Source: Planctomycetota bacterium
GTDB lineage: Bacteria; Planctomycetota; Planctomycetia; Pirellulales; Lacipirellulaceae
NCBI GenBank assembly: GCA_029781135.1
Contig: JAKOXH010000053.1
Coordinates: 96,223-160,222, forward strand
Direction: 5' to 3'
DNA length: 64,000 nt
The stretch's first letter is position 1. Every line of letters begins with the position of its first letter. Below, piece by piece: positions 27,104 through 35,841 of the stretch. Below the pieces are notes generated by a model. It worked only from the letters and a program-made list of their open reading frames with translations. It made no database searches and was not told where the DNA came from. Position numbers and translations under genes: made by a program.

Positions 27104-27805
27104 ATGAGGCAGATTCTGGCAGTGGCTTTCGTTAGCGGCGCGCTGTTGTGCGCCAACACAGCCGCACTGGGCACGACGATCACGGTCGATCCCAGCGCGG
27201 CATGGATTGGATACATGAACGTATTCGAAACGCCGCAACACGGTGGCGGATATGTTTTCGGTAGCTCATGGGGTCCGGCCGATTTGGTGGCCACGTTTTC
27301 AGGCCCCGTTCTAACGCTCGCGCCGAACACGATCGGTGATCCAAACCCGTTCTGGTACACGCCATCGGGTGGCCCGGGCGCCGTCGGTAACAAAACCATG
27401 GATGCCAATATGTACGTCGAACCAGCAGGTTCGTTACCTGGCCAAACCGTGACCTTCACTGGCGATGTTCTGGCCAATACATTGGTCGGGAGCGTAAACC
27501 AGCTAGGCAATGGCTGGACTTCCGTCGCCTTCATCAAGGATTTCGCGCCCGACTATTCGTCGTCCGTTCAGGTGACGGCCCCACTAACGCCGGGCGTCTT
27601 CAGCATTAGCCTGGCCACCGTGAACGACCCGGCACGCCACGTGCAGTATGGTTTCGAGACCATCGGTCCCAATGTGTGGATCACCGATGTCGGGCCGTTT
27701 GGCAATATCCAGATCACCGCCATTCCCGAACCGACCAGCGTCGCGCTGTTTGGCCTGAGTCTTTTCGGCGGCCTGACGGCGGTGCGCCGCCGGGCATTGC
27801 TGTGA
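27104..27805 (+). CDS. Exported PEP-CTERM protein of unknown function
   Basis: A 233-residue protein with AGGAGG upstream of ATG 27104. Signal peptide about 1-23 (MRQILAVAFVSGALLCANTAALG). The mature part is a single beta-rich domain with no catalytic motif recognised. The tail AIPEPTSVALFGLSLFGGL...RRRALL is a PEP-CTERM sorting signal. Expected at the cell surface after exosortase processing. It precedes the GH16-like gene by 169 nt, which may or may not share its transcript. Confidence 0.82.
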   Translation: MRQILAVAFVSGALLCANTAALGTTITVDPSAAWIGYMNVFETPQHGGGYVFGSSWGPADLVATFSGPVLTLAPNTIGDPNPFWYTPSGGPGAVGNKTMDANMYVEPAGSLPGQTVTFTGDVLANTLVGSVNQLGNGWTSVAFIKDFAPDYSSSVQVTAPLTPGVFSISLATVNDPARHVQYGFETIGPNVWITDVGPFGNIQITAIPEPTSVALFGLSLFGGLTAVRRRALL

Positions 27806-27974
27806 TTCGTGTTGCCCTGACGGCCGTTAGCTCCATCGTGTAGTCGCTGTCGGCTAGCGCAGTTGCCTGCTGCGCTGGCCGTCAACGCGCTCGGATCCCT
27901 CAGGCGGTAGACGCCTGGGTGGTTCCGTGCGCTCGTTTGTATTCTTCGGATTTAGAGAGGGCGGAATCAGAGCT

Positions 27975-29684
27975 ATGAAGAAGTGCATATTTTCGTGGGG
28001 TTGTGCGGGGTTGATGATTCTTTCCACGGGCTTCCTGCTCGCTCCGCGTGCTGCCGGCCAGACGCTGTTGGTCGACGAGTTCGACGGCACACACGGTGAT
28101 GCGAGTTTTCATCCGGGCGGCATCGTGGATGTCACGTCGTATCGTGTTCCGTTCGGTGGAACAACCGGCGATGATTTCGTTGGCCGCACGAACTTCCGCT
28201 TCACGTTGCCGCAAGACGGAGTGACGACGGCGGCTTCCGGCAGCACCGATGGTAAAGTCGCCGTGCTGGCGCTCGATACGTACAATCCCGACGCGGCCGG
28301 CAGCTCGTTCCTGGGTTCCGATGTGATTACGAAGCGGAATTTCGGCGTGGGCGGCGGGCTGCGCATGACGACGCGGATGCGCGTGGTCGGCCCGATCCCG
28401 GGTGGCATGGTGGCGGCGCCGTTTTTGTATGATGTCACGCGCGAATCGCCGCCCGGCACGTTGGTGCGCGACGAAATCGATCATGAGATTCTCACGAATA
28501 ACGCGCAGTCGGCCGGCCCGGATAACACGCTGACCAACGTCTGGAACGATGGCGACTTCGCCAGCGCTGGCTCGCCCGTTGTGATCAGTAACCCGGCTGG
28601 TTTCGACGTCACGCAGTTCCACAACTACCAGACCGATTGGACGCCCACGAGCGTGAAGTATTATATCGACGGCGCGCTGGTGCGGACCGAAACCTCGGTC
28701 GTCCCCGACGATCCGATGCGCGCCCATTTCAATTTTTGGGCGCCGGATAGCACGTTTGCGGCGGCCTATAATCCGGCGTTGAATCCGACGGCTACGGGAC
28801 CGGGAACCACCTACAAGGTCGAAATCGATCGCGTGCAGGTCGATCGCTTCAACACAAGCGTTAGCGCCAATTTGCTGGCTGACCCCAGTTTCGAAGATGG
28901 GACGGCACCCGCCGCCAATGGCACCGGCGGCTGGACGCGATTCAATAACACGTTTCTGGAATTAGGCCCAGTGGTTGCGCAAGATGGTTTGGTTTCTCTA
29001 AAAACATTCGGACCGTTTCATGGCGGCGCGGATGCTTCAGGCGCGTTTCAAAATGTGCCGGCTTCGCCCGGCCAGCAGTTCGAAGGATCGGTCTGGGCGT
29101 ATGCGCCGAGCGGCGATTCGATACTCGGCAACTTGAACTACACGAACGTTACGCTCTCGTTTGTCAACGCGGCCGGGAATGTCATCGGTTCGGTCAATTA
29201 CAGTCCTGGCACGAATGAGAAGAACACGCCGATTTTTGATGGTCGCGACCCGAACATGCCGCAGGACAATTGGATTCAATACACGGTGAATGCCGTCGCG
29301 CCGGCTGGCACGGCGTTTGTTCGCGAGAGCTTGTTCTTCATTCAACTTACGCCGAACCAAGGTGGCGCGGTGTGGTTCGACAACGCCTCGCTGGTGCGCC
29401 TGACTGCGGACGTGGTTGCCCTACTCGGCGATTACAACAACAACGGCGTTGTGGATACGGCCGACTACGTGATTTGGCGAAATAGCATCGGCCAAGCCAC
29501 CTTGCCCAACCGGGGGACAGGCATTACGGGACCGGTCGGCCAAGCCGACTACAATTACTGGCGTACGCACTTTGGCCAAACGGCGGGCAGTGGCGCGATG
29601 GCCGGGGCAACGGTTCCTGAGCCGGCGACGTTGGCCATCTCACTGATTGCGATGATCGTGTGTGGGTTGTGCCGGCGACGTTAG
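27975..29684 (+). CDS. Exported GH16-like glycoside hydrolase with dockerin-like and PEP-CTERM segments
   Basis: A 569-residue protein. Signal peptide 1-29 (AAG|Q). The catalytic motif of GH16, E-I-D-H-E, is at Glu167-Asp169-Glu171, followed by strands typical of the beta-jelly roll (YQTDWTPTSVKYYIDGALV). A second beta domain at about 300-470 starts NLLADPSFEDG, like carbohydrate-binding modules of the CBM4/9 type. A dockerin-like pair (GDYNNNGVVDTADYVIW, GQADYNYW) and a PEP-CTERM tail end it. It probably cuts a beta-glucan or sulfated galactan; the substrate cannot be read from the motif. Confidence 0.82.
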   Translation: MKKCIFSWGCAGLMILSTGFLLAPRAAGQTLLVDEFDGTHGDASFHPGGIVDVTSYRVPFGGTTGDDFVGRTNFRFTLPQDGVTTAASGSTDGKVAVLALDTYNPDAAGSSFLGSDVITKRNFGVGGGLRMTTRMRVVGPIPGGMVAAPFLYDVTRESPPGTLVRDEIDHEILTNNAQSAGPDNTLTNVWNDGDFASAGSPVVISNPAGFDVTQFHNYQTDWTPTSVKYYIDGALVRTETSVVPDDPMRAHFNFWAPDSTFAAAYNPALNPTATGPGTTYKVEIDRVQVDRFNTSVSANLLADPSFEDGTAPAANGTGGWTRFNNTFLELGPVVAQDGLVSLKTFGPFHGGADASGAFQNVPASPGQQFEGSVWAYAPSGDSILGNLNYTNVTLSFVNAAGNVIGSVNYSPGTNEKNTPIFDGRDPNMPQDNWIQYTVNAVAPAGTAFVRESLFFIQLTPNQGGAVWFDNASLVRLTADVVALLGDYNNNGVVDTADYVIWRNSIGQATLPNRGTGITGPVGQADYNYWRTHFGQTAGSGAMAGATVPEPATLAISLIAMIVCGLCRRR

Positions 29685-30085
29685 GTAAATTAGATCTCAC
29701 GGCAGCAGCCTTCACACGCGTTGGGTGTTTCGACGCACAATCACGTTTTGCGCTGTGGTTATCCGTCGTCGCGTTCTGCTTTTGTTGCGACGCCATGAAT
29801 TGCATCACCGGAAAAAAGAACAACCGCGATGCGCGTTCTTGACTGTTGCCGTGCGTCGTCTGCCGTACAATGGGCTGCAATTCCAATCGACTCTGGGTAG
29901 CCTCTCCGAGGCCGATATCTTGTGCTATTGGAGAGCGAATTCGGCGTCGGAGACGCCTCCCACATGCTCCCACATGCTCATTCACGCCGCAGGCTCTGAC
30001 AATCGAGCCGCGACGGCAGGTGTTCGCGTTGGGCGATTGACCAAGTCGGGTCGTGTTCCCTTTCCAAAAATGCAAAGGACGTATC
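29685..30085. other. Intergenic region with a short shared repeat
   Basis: 401 nt. It contains GGCGTCGGAGACGCCTCCCAC at 29943-29963, identical to 8214-8234. Nothing else was recognised. Confidence 0.45.
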
Positions 30086-30628
30086 ATGCAATATCCGCGG
30101 ATTGGCGAGGCGTTGGTTCGGGGTGAAAAGCATCGGCTCTCGGCCGCGGAGCCGGAGTTGATGATCGGCGACTTGAACGGCCCGGTGGGCGTGGCGTTCG
30201 CGACGCTGCTCGGCGGGCAGGTGGAAGGTCACACACGCGTGCTCGCCTTGCTCAATGGCGACGTTGCCGTGAAGCCGGCCACGCTCATGGTCAGCAAGGT
30301 GACGGTCAAGAAATCGAAGTACACCAATATCCTCATGGGCTCGGTGCAGGCTGGCATCGCCAACGGCGTGTTGGATGCCGTGCGCGATGGCACGATTCCG
30401 CGCGAGGAAGTCGACAAGATCGGCATCATCGCGACGGTGTGGCTCTACCCCGAAGTGGTCGAAGCGACGGACCTCGATTACCAGGACCTGTTCAACACAC
30501 ACCGCAAATCAATGCACGCCGCCATCCGCAAGGCGATGAAAGGCGAACCGACCATCGACTGGCTGCTGGCGAACCAGGACTCAATCGTGCACAGTTATCA
30601 TCAGAAGGGGTTGGAGGGGAAGTTGTAA
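30086..30628 (+). CDS. Formaldehyde-activating enzyme (Fae) homologue, divergent active site
   Basis: A 180-residue protein from ATG 30086 with AAAGGA 6 nt upstream. The order IGEAL, IGDLNGPVGVAF, EGHTRVLALL, VKPATLMVSKVT and VLDAVRDGTIP follows Fae, which condenses formaldehyde with tetrahydromethanopterin. In canonical Fae an AHID motif holds the catalytic His; here that position is AEPE, so His is replaced by Glu. The KPATL lysine is kept. It is therefore a Fae-like paralogue whose activity is doubtful. No other C1-transfer gene lies in the window. Confidence 0.82.
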   Translation: MQYPRIGEALVRGEKHRLSAAEPELMIGDLNGPVGVAFATLLGGQVEGHTRVLALLNGDVAVKPATLMVSKVTVKKSKYTNILMGSVQAGIANGVLDAVRDGTIPREEVDKIGIIATVWLYPEVVEATDLDYQDLFNTHRKSMHAAIRKAMKGEPTIDWLLANQDSIVHSYHQKGLEGKL

Positions 30629-30779
30629 AGAAGAGATGTCGCTTCTTATCGATGAATGTGGACTGTTGGCAGCGGTCGTCGTATGGAATTAGAATGGTGT
30701 TATCGGGCCATTTGCCGCGTAAGCAAACTCGGTTTTGACGCTACTGCTTACTTGTGGCCGGTCCGATCAGGATAGATCA

Positions 30780-30974
30780 ATGGCAACCCATTCCACACCA
30801 CCGCGAATCCACAAGCTTCCCGCCGCCAAGCAGCGTCGGCTCGATCAACTTCTGGAGCAAAACGCCGAAGGATCGATCAGCGCCAAAGATCGAGAGCGGC
30901 TGGAAGCTCTTGTCGCGGAAGCCGAGGAGTTGATGGTCGAGAATGCGAAGCAACTAGCAAACTTCGCACGTTGA
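30780..30974 (+). CDS. Small helical protein, antitoxin-like
   Basis: A 64-residue protein from ATG 30780. The sequence is charged and helical (RRLDQLLEQNAEGSISAKDRERLEALVAEAEELMVENAKQL). Short proteins with this LDxLLxxNxEGxLxxxxRxxLExLVxExExLxLxNAxxL pattern are often found next to HNH or toxin-like genes. No such partner follows here, so it may be an orphan. No signal or membrane segment. Confidence 0.6.
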   Translation: MATHSTPPRIHKLPAAKQRRLDQLLEQNAEGSISAKDRERLEALVAEAEELMVENAKQLANFAR

Positions 30975-31042
30975 CAATTTCTGGGTGCCACTGCTAACTT
31001 GTTAGCAGTGCCTCAATCTGTGTCCAGCTTGTGGCTAACATC

Positions 31043-31180
31043 CGTTATACCGCACGCGAGTGCGACTGAATCGTTTAACCTGGAGCCAACGGCGACAGAA
31101 GCATTTTGCCCACAACCCCGTCGCCGCTGGCTCCGGGTTAAACGAAAACGTCTCAAACCTGACCGCGAGCGGTATAGCGG
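31043..31180 (+). repeat. MITE-like palindromic element, copy 2
   Basis: Outer inverted ends TATACCGC (31046-31053) and GCGGTATA (31169-31176), inner arms GTTTAACC...GGGTTAAAC and GGAGCCAACGGCGAC...GTCGCCGCTGGCTCC. About 138 nt, no gene inside. The reverse complement of 3602-3737 is the second copy. Confidence 0.8.
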
Positions 31181-31315
31181 CCAATTGCCGGCTTTCGCCG
31201 CAAGCCGTTCGCAGCCATCGCGCGGCTTGGGTAAGCCAGCAGTGCTCTTCGGCGATAGGCTTGCGGCATATCCGATGAACATGCTCCCGATCTGATATTA
31301 CGCCGGGGACCAAGT

Positions 31316-31503
31316 TTTCAGCCCCGGAGGGGCGGCGGCGTGTAGCCAGGGCCGCGAGGCCCTGGAAGCGGTTGCCCAGCGATTCGTAAGCCCCGAACGG
31401 GCGGCAGAAGAACGCCGGGCTGGACTTGCTCGATGTCGCCCCGCTGGGGCTTTTCATTATTTGGCGCACTCAGTCCAGGGCTGACGCCCCTGGCTACACG
31501 ACT
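31316..31503. repeat. Multi-hairpin intergenic repeat with inverted ends
   Basis: The ends GTGTAGCCAGGGCC...GGCCCTGG (about 31339-31364) and CCAGGGCTGACGCCCCTGGCTACAC (about 31475-31499) form an inverted pair. Inside are AGCCCCGGAGGGGC and CCCCGCTGGGGC hairpins. Only one copy in this window. Confidence 0.65.
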
Positions 31504-31741
31504 TGACCCCTCCAAGGCCGAGCGCGTCGCTGATGCAAACTCTGGAAGCTACCGGCTAAGTTGCTAGATCGATCCGTAATGAGACGGCTACAAAGCAGCA
31601 CTGCTGCACAAGCAGGCAATGGCACCGAAAAAATTCTCTGATCGCTTTAGGGCAGTAATTTGCACCATTTTGCTCGCACACTTTCGTTATGATAGAATGG
31701 CGGTACTGCTTTTCAGATAGTACTCAGTCGAGGCTACAGCG

Positions 31742-34084
31742 GTGTTTATCCTCGATCACTCAAAGAGGCACCCGTTTTCCTATTGCTTGGCGTGGGGTAA
31801 CGTTTCTCTGTTGCTCTTGCTTTTGCGGCACGATGGTCTTGCACAGACTTATTGGAATGCCGGCGCAAGCGATTGGTATGTAGCCACAAACTGGACTTCG
31901 GGCGTACCAAACGCCACGACCGACGCAAGGATTGATAACGGCGGGACAAGCCAAATCTTTGCGACAGGCGCCACGGCACGCGACATTCGAGTTGGCGATG
32001 CAGTAACTGGCAACCTTGAAATAGCGTCGGGCGTTACTCTTTCGAATCGTGCCGGAATAATTGGCAATCTAGTCGGAAGTCAGGGAACTGTCACTGTTGC
32101 TGGTGCGAATGCTAAATGGAAAAACAGTAGCACACTGGACGTCGGTACATCGGGCACGGCCACCTTGAATATTTCAAATGGTGCGAGCGTTTCGAATACG
32201 GCTGGAATGATTGGACGTAATGCGGGCGCATCGGGAATCGTAACCGTAACGGGCATGAACTCAACTTGGTCCAATAGCGGCGGATTAATAGTTGGTTCAA
32301 ATGGCCAAGGGGTGTTGCATATCGAGAATGCGGGATTGGTTAGCGTTCCAGCCACGACTACCATCGGCCAAGCCGGCACAATTGTATTTGATGGAGGCAC
32401 ATTAACCACTTGGAATTTGAGTGGAGACCTCGGGAAGCTGTCGGGGACAGGGATCATAAACACAAATGGACTGAATGCGAATGTGAACTTGATATTCGAT
32501 CAAAACCACGGCCTGCAGCAGCAGTTAGTCAATCAAAGCATTACGATTAACCTTGATGCAAACGGGAAGGGAAATATAGGAATCGGCAATCGAGGAGCTG
32601 GCTCGCTGAGCATAATGGATGGACTTACGGTGCCTTGCCAATCGGGTAGTGTTGGAAGCGGTACGGGGGCCAACGGATTTGCCGTGGTGAGTGGTACCGG
32701 CTCAACTTGGAAATATGAAAGCGGTATGAGCGTGGGGTCGACTGGGCAAGGGGAATTGATCGTCCAAAATGGCGGAAAGATTCTCAGCACGATATCCGGG
32801 AATTCATTTTGCCATATTGGGAGAAGTGGCAACGGCAAGGCGACAATCACCGGCAGTGGTTCCACCTGGAATGCCCAAACGCTTACGCTTGCCGAATCGG
32901 GGGACGGTCAAGGTGAACTAACCATTTCCGACGGTGGAGCCGTCTTGCTAAATATCGGTAATGGGAAAGGAACCATAGGCGGTTCCGGCCACGGAAAAGT
33001 CACCGTAACGGGTAACGGTTCTCGATGGGTAAATTCCTCAAATCCGACCTGGGACGATAGCGGAACACTCTACGTCGGATATTCAGGAGGAGTCGGTGAG
33101 CTTACGATTGCGGATGGTGGATTGGTAGACGATACGTTCGGCGCAATTGCGGCCGATTTTTCGGCTTCCACGGGAAATGTGACGGTCACCGGTACCGATT
33201 CCCTGTGGAGGAATAGTCGCGATCTCTATGTCGGTGGTCGCCGGATTTGCTGCTCGAATACTGGCAATAATGGAACACTCCTGATCGATGCGGGGGCTAC
33301 GGTATCCAATACCGATGCATTCATCGGGTTCAGTTCGAATTCTACGGGAACGGTGACGGTTCAAGGCCCCGGTTCAGCTTGGAATAGTACAGGCCAAGTG
33401 ACATTGGGCGATACTGGGCGCGGTGTGCTGAAAGTGATGAATGGTGGTGTTGTCGCGGCCACAGGAGGCATTCACCTAAAAGTAGGTGGCACGCTTTCTG
33501 GAGACAGTTCCGTTGTGGCCAATATTTTCAATGATGGCGGAGCCATCAATCCTGGTGCTTCTGTTGGCACCTTGCAGGTGAACGGCAATTTCACTCAAGG
33601 GGCACTTGGGACAATGAACTTTGAGATCGGCGGCTCGGGTATTGGCCAGGCTGACCTATTGAATGTGAGTGGCGTGGCAAGCCTAGCCGGCACACTTCAT
33701 GTGTCACTATCGAACGGCTTCATTCCGAACGTGGGAGAAACGTTTACAGTGTTAACCGGCCAGAGTCTGATCAACAACGGACTTACATTAACAGGTGCGT
33801 ATGCCGGTATGTTTCAACTGGATTTCAGCGCTTCGAGCATCGCATTACGGGTGGTCAATGCCGGTTCTCCGGGCGATTTCAATCTGGATGGTGAAATTGA
33901 CGCCGCGGACTTTGTGGTATGGCGCGAGAATAAAGGCTCCCAATTGGAATACGATGCCTGGCGAGCCAATTTTGGCACCCGTTCGAGTAATGCGAGCTTT
34001 GAATCGGTTCCCGAGCCGTCGGCGCTATTGCTAGTGGTCGCAGTTGCTAACGCTCTTCCATGGCTAAGGATGAAATCTTGCTAA
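31742..34084 (+). CDS. Exported beta-solenoid repeat protein with dockerin-like and PEP-CTERM segments
   Basis: A 780-residue protein starting at GTG 31742. Signal peptide about 1-35 (hydrophobic LLLLLL stretch, LAQ). From about 60 to 600 it repeats a unit of the type GTVTVTG..STW.NSG.L.VG..G.G.L.I..GG.V, at least nine times, expected to fold as a right-handed beta-solenoid. Then a dockerin-like segment (GDFNLDGEIDAADFVVW) and a PEP-CTERM tail (VPEPSALLLVVAVANAL). Likely adhesion or matrix. The gene looks lower in GC than its neighbours, which may mean transfer or expansion of the repeats. Confidence 0.82.
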   Translation: MFILDHSKRHPFSYCLAWGNVSLLLLLLRHDGLAQTYWNAGASDWYVATNWTSGVPNATTDARIDNGGTSQIFATGATARDIRVGDAVTGNLEIASGVTLSNRAGIIGNLVGSQGTVTVAGANAKWKNSSTLDVGTSGTATLNISNGASVSNTAGMIGRNAGASGIVTVTGMNSTWSNSGGLIVGSNGQGVLHIENAGLVSVPATTTIGQAGTIVFDGGTLTTWNLSGDLGKLSGTGIINTNGLNANVNLIFDQNHGLQQQLVNQSITINLDANGKGNIGIGNRGAGSLSIMDGLTVPCQSGSVGSGTGANGFAVVSGTGSTWKYESGMSVGSTGQGELIVQNGGKILSTISGNSFCHIGRSGNGKATITGSGSTWNAQTLTLAESGDGQGELTISDGGAVLLNIGNGKGTIGGSGHGKVTVTGNGSRWVNSSNPTWDDSGTLYVGYSGGVGELTIADGGLVDDTFGAIAADFSASTGNVTVTGTDSLWRNSRDLYVGGRRICCSNTGNNGTLLIDAGATVSNTDAFIGFSSNSTGTVTVQGPGSAWNSTGQVTLGDTGRGVLKVMNGGVVAATGGIHLKVGGTLSGDSSVVANIFNDGGAINPGASVGTLQVNGNFTQGALGTMNFEIGGSGIGQADLLNVSGVASLAGTLHVSLSNGFIPNVGETFTVLTGQSLINNGLTLTGAYAGMFQLDFSASSIALRVVNAGSPGDFNLDGEIDAADFVVWRENKGSQLEYDAWRANFGTRSSNASFESVPEPSALLLVVAVANALPWLRMKSC

Positions 34085-34365
34085 TTTTCAGGCCGATCTG
34101 TTGCCTCCGTCGCGATGATTCCCTCTCATTGCGTAGTTACAAACGCGGAACCGTGACGTCATTTCACCGGAAAGACGGAACATCCAAGCGAACGTGACTT
34201 CCGTCGTCCAGTAGAGGCTCGATGTGACAGCAGCGAGATGTCCTTTCGTAAGTGGACGCGCGTGCTAGCATGAGCAGCCAGTCGCCTTGCCAGCAAGTTG
34301 TTGGCGGCCTATACTTCGCGGCCCGTAGTTCTTGCCCAGTCGGCGCGCAGCAAGGAGGCTGACGC

Positions 34366-35694
34366 ATGAGGTCGTGCTTTTGCCCGAGCGTTTTGGTTCT
34401 TGGTGCCCTATTTATAGTGGTCGGCGGGCCGCTGGCCGTCGCGCAAACCGATAGCGGCTGGAAGACCTCCGGCGGCGACCGCTACAACGGCGAACAGAAG
34501 AAGAGCCCGTTCGATGGGGCGTCTGCCGGCCAGGCGGCGCCGACGCCATCCGCAAATACTCCGAGCGCGAGCGCGCAGGTTCCGATTGGCAGCGCACCGG
34601 GCTCCGCAGCAGGCGATGTAACACCGGTCGAGGGTGGCCTCGCACCCGTAAACGCGGCGATTTCGCGGGCACGTGTGACCAAGGGCAGCGGGGCGCTTCC
34701 GCAAGACAAAGGCCAGGTGTGGCGCGAGTATGATATTCGGCCCTACACGCTGCGCGTGACGACGACGGCCCGGCCGGAACAGGCGATCGTCGATTGGATT
34801 CTGCGCGAGACGGGTTACGAAGCCTGGCACTCGGAGCCGGTCGGGTTGTTGAGTGCGAATCGCGAGACGCTACGTGTGTATCACACGCCCGAGATGCAGG
34901 CGATCGTGGCCGATATCGCCGACCGCTTCGTCAACACGGCGGCCAGCAATTATGCGTTCACGCTCCGCATCGCCACGGTGGGCAACCCGAACTGGCGGGC
35001 CAAGGCGATGGCCGGCATGACGCCGATCCCGGTACAATCGCCGGGCATTCAAGGTTGGCTATTGGCGAAGGAAAACGCCCGCATGCTGATCGCCGAGCTT
35101 GGCCGGCGGACGGACTTCCGCGAATACAATTCGGCCCAGCAACTGGTGAACAATGGCCAGTCGATCGTGATCTCGACGATGCGGCCGCGAAGTTATATCC
35201 GCAACGCGATCATCACGCAGGCGGCGTGGCCCGGTTACCAGCCCGAAATGGGCACGATCGAAGAAGGTTTTTCGATGGAGTTCAGCCCGCTGCTAGCACT
35301 CGACCTGTCGTCGGCCGACGCGGTCGTGAAGCTGCGGCTCAACCAAGTCGAAAAGCTGTTGCCGGTGAAGCTCGATTTGCCGACGACGGTGGCGCCGAAT
35401 CAGCGGGTGCAGGTCGATGTGCCGCAGATGACATCGTCGAATTTGCACGAGCGGTTCCGCTGGCCGACCGACAAAGTGCTGCTCTTGAGCATGGGCGTGG
35501 TCGCCACGCCGGGGCCGACGAAGGACAACCCGGTGACTGACGCCGTCATGGACGCGGTGCCGATTCTTAAGAGTCCGCCGCGGGCCGATGCCCTGCTCTT
35601 CGTCGAGAGCGTCGGAGCGTCGGCACCGGCCCCCACTCCCACGGCCGCGCGCTCGGCCAGTTTGCCAGCGCAGACGTTTCAGGGACGGTATTAG
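34366..35694 (+). CDS. Exported protein of unknown function
   Basis: A 442-residue protein with a good AGGAGG ahead of ATG 34366. Signal peptide 1-26 (VAQ). Residues 30-110 are a low-complexity linker rich in Ala, Pro, Ser and Gly. The rest is alpha/beta with a strand-rich C-terminal half (VDVPQMTSSNLHERFRWP) that faintly recalls secretin-type domains of secretion pathways, but the match is too weak to assign. It is followed by a purine-word hairpin and the divergent ketoacyl synthase. Confidence 0.7.
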   Translation: MRSCFCPSVLVLGALFIVVGGPLAVAQTDSGWKTSGGDRYNGEQKKSPFDGASAGQAAPTPSANTPSASAQVPIGSAPGSAAGDVTPVEGGLAPVNAAISRARVTKGSGALPQDKGQVWREYDIRPYTLRVTTTARPEQAIVDWILRETGYEAWHSEPVGLLSANRETLRVYHTPEMQAIVADIADRFVNTAASNYAFTLRIATVGNPNWRAKAMAGMTPIPVQSPGIQGWLLAKENARMLIAELGRRTDFREYNSAQQLVNNGQSIVISTMRPRSYIRNAIITQAAWPGYQPEMGTIEEGFSMEFSPLLALDLSSADAVVKLRLNQVEKLLPVKLDLPTTVAPNQRVQVDVPQMTSSNLHERFRWPTDKVLLLSMGVVATPGPTKDNPVTDAVMDAVPILKSPPRADALLFVESVGASAPAPTPTAARSASLPAQTFQGRY

Positions 35695-35695
35695 A

Positions 35696-35783
35696 CGAGA
35701 GAGGGAGAGTGGGAGAATGGGAGAGGGGGAGACGGATGTTACGTCGATATTCTCCCCCTCTCCCTATCTCCCCCTCTCCCCTT
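35696..35783. repeat. Purine-word hairpin upstream of the divergent ketoacyl synthase
   Basis: The left arm 35696-35735 is built of GGGAGA-based words (GAGGGAGAGTGGGAGAATGGGAG), and the right arm 35749-35783 is the complementary pyrimidine run (CTCCCCCTCTCCC...). Same design as the hairpins in the fab block. Confidence 0.7.
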
Positions 35784-35841
35784 CTGTTCCTATCTGCCGC
35801 TGCTGATCTAATCGGCAACTTGTGATATACTAAACGGCCCC

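Larger units (their letters stand above)
30975..31741. other. Intergenic region with two repeat elements
   Basis: 767 nt. It contains the MITE-like element 31043-31180 and a multi-hairpin repeat at 31316-31503. From about 31510 to 31741 the DNA is AT-richer and no element or promoter was recognised. Confidence 0.55.
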
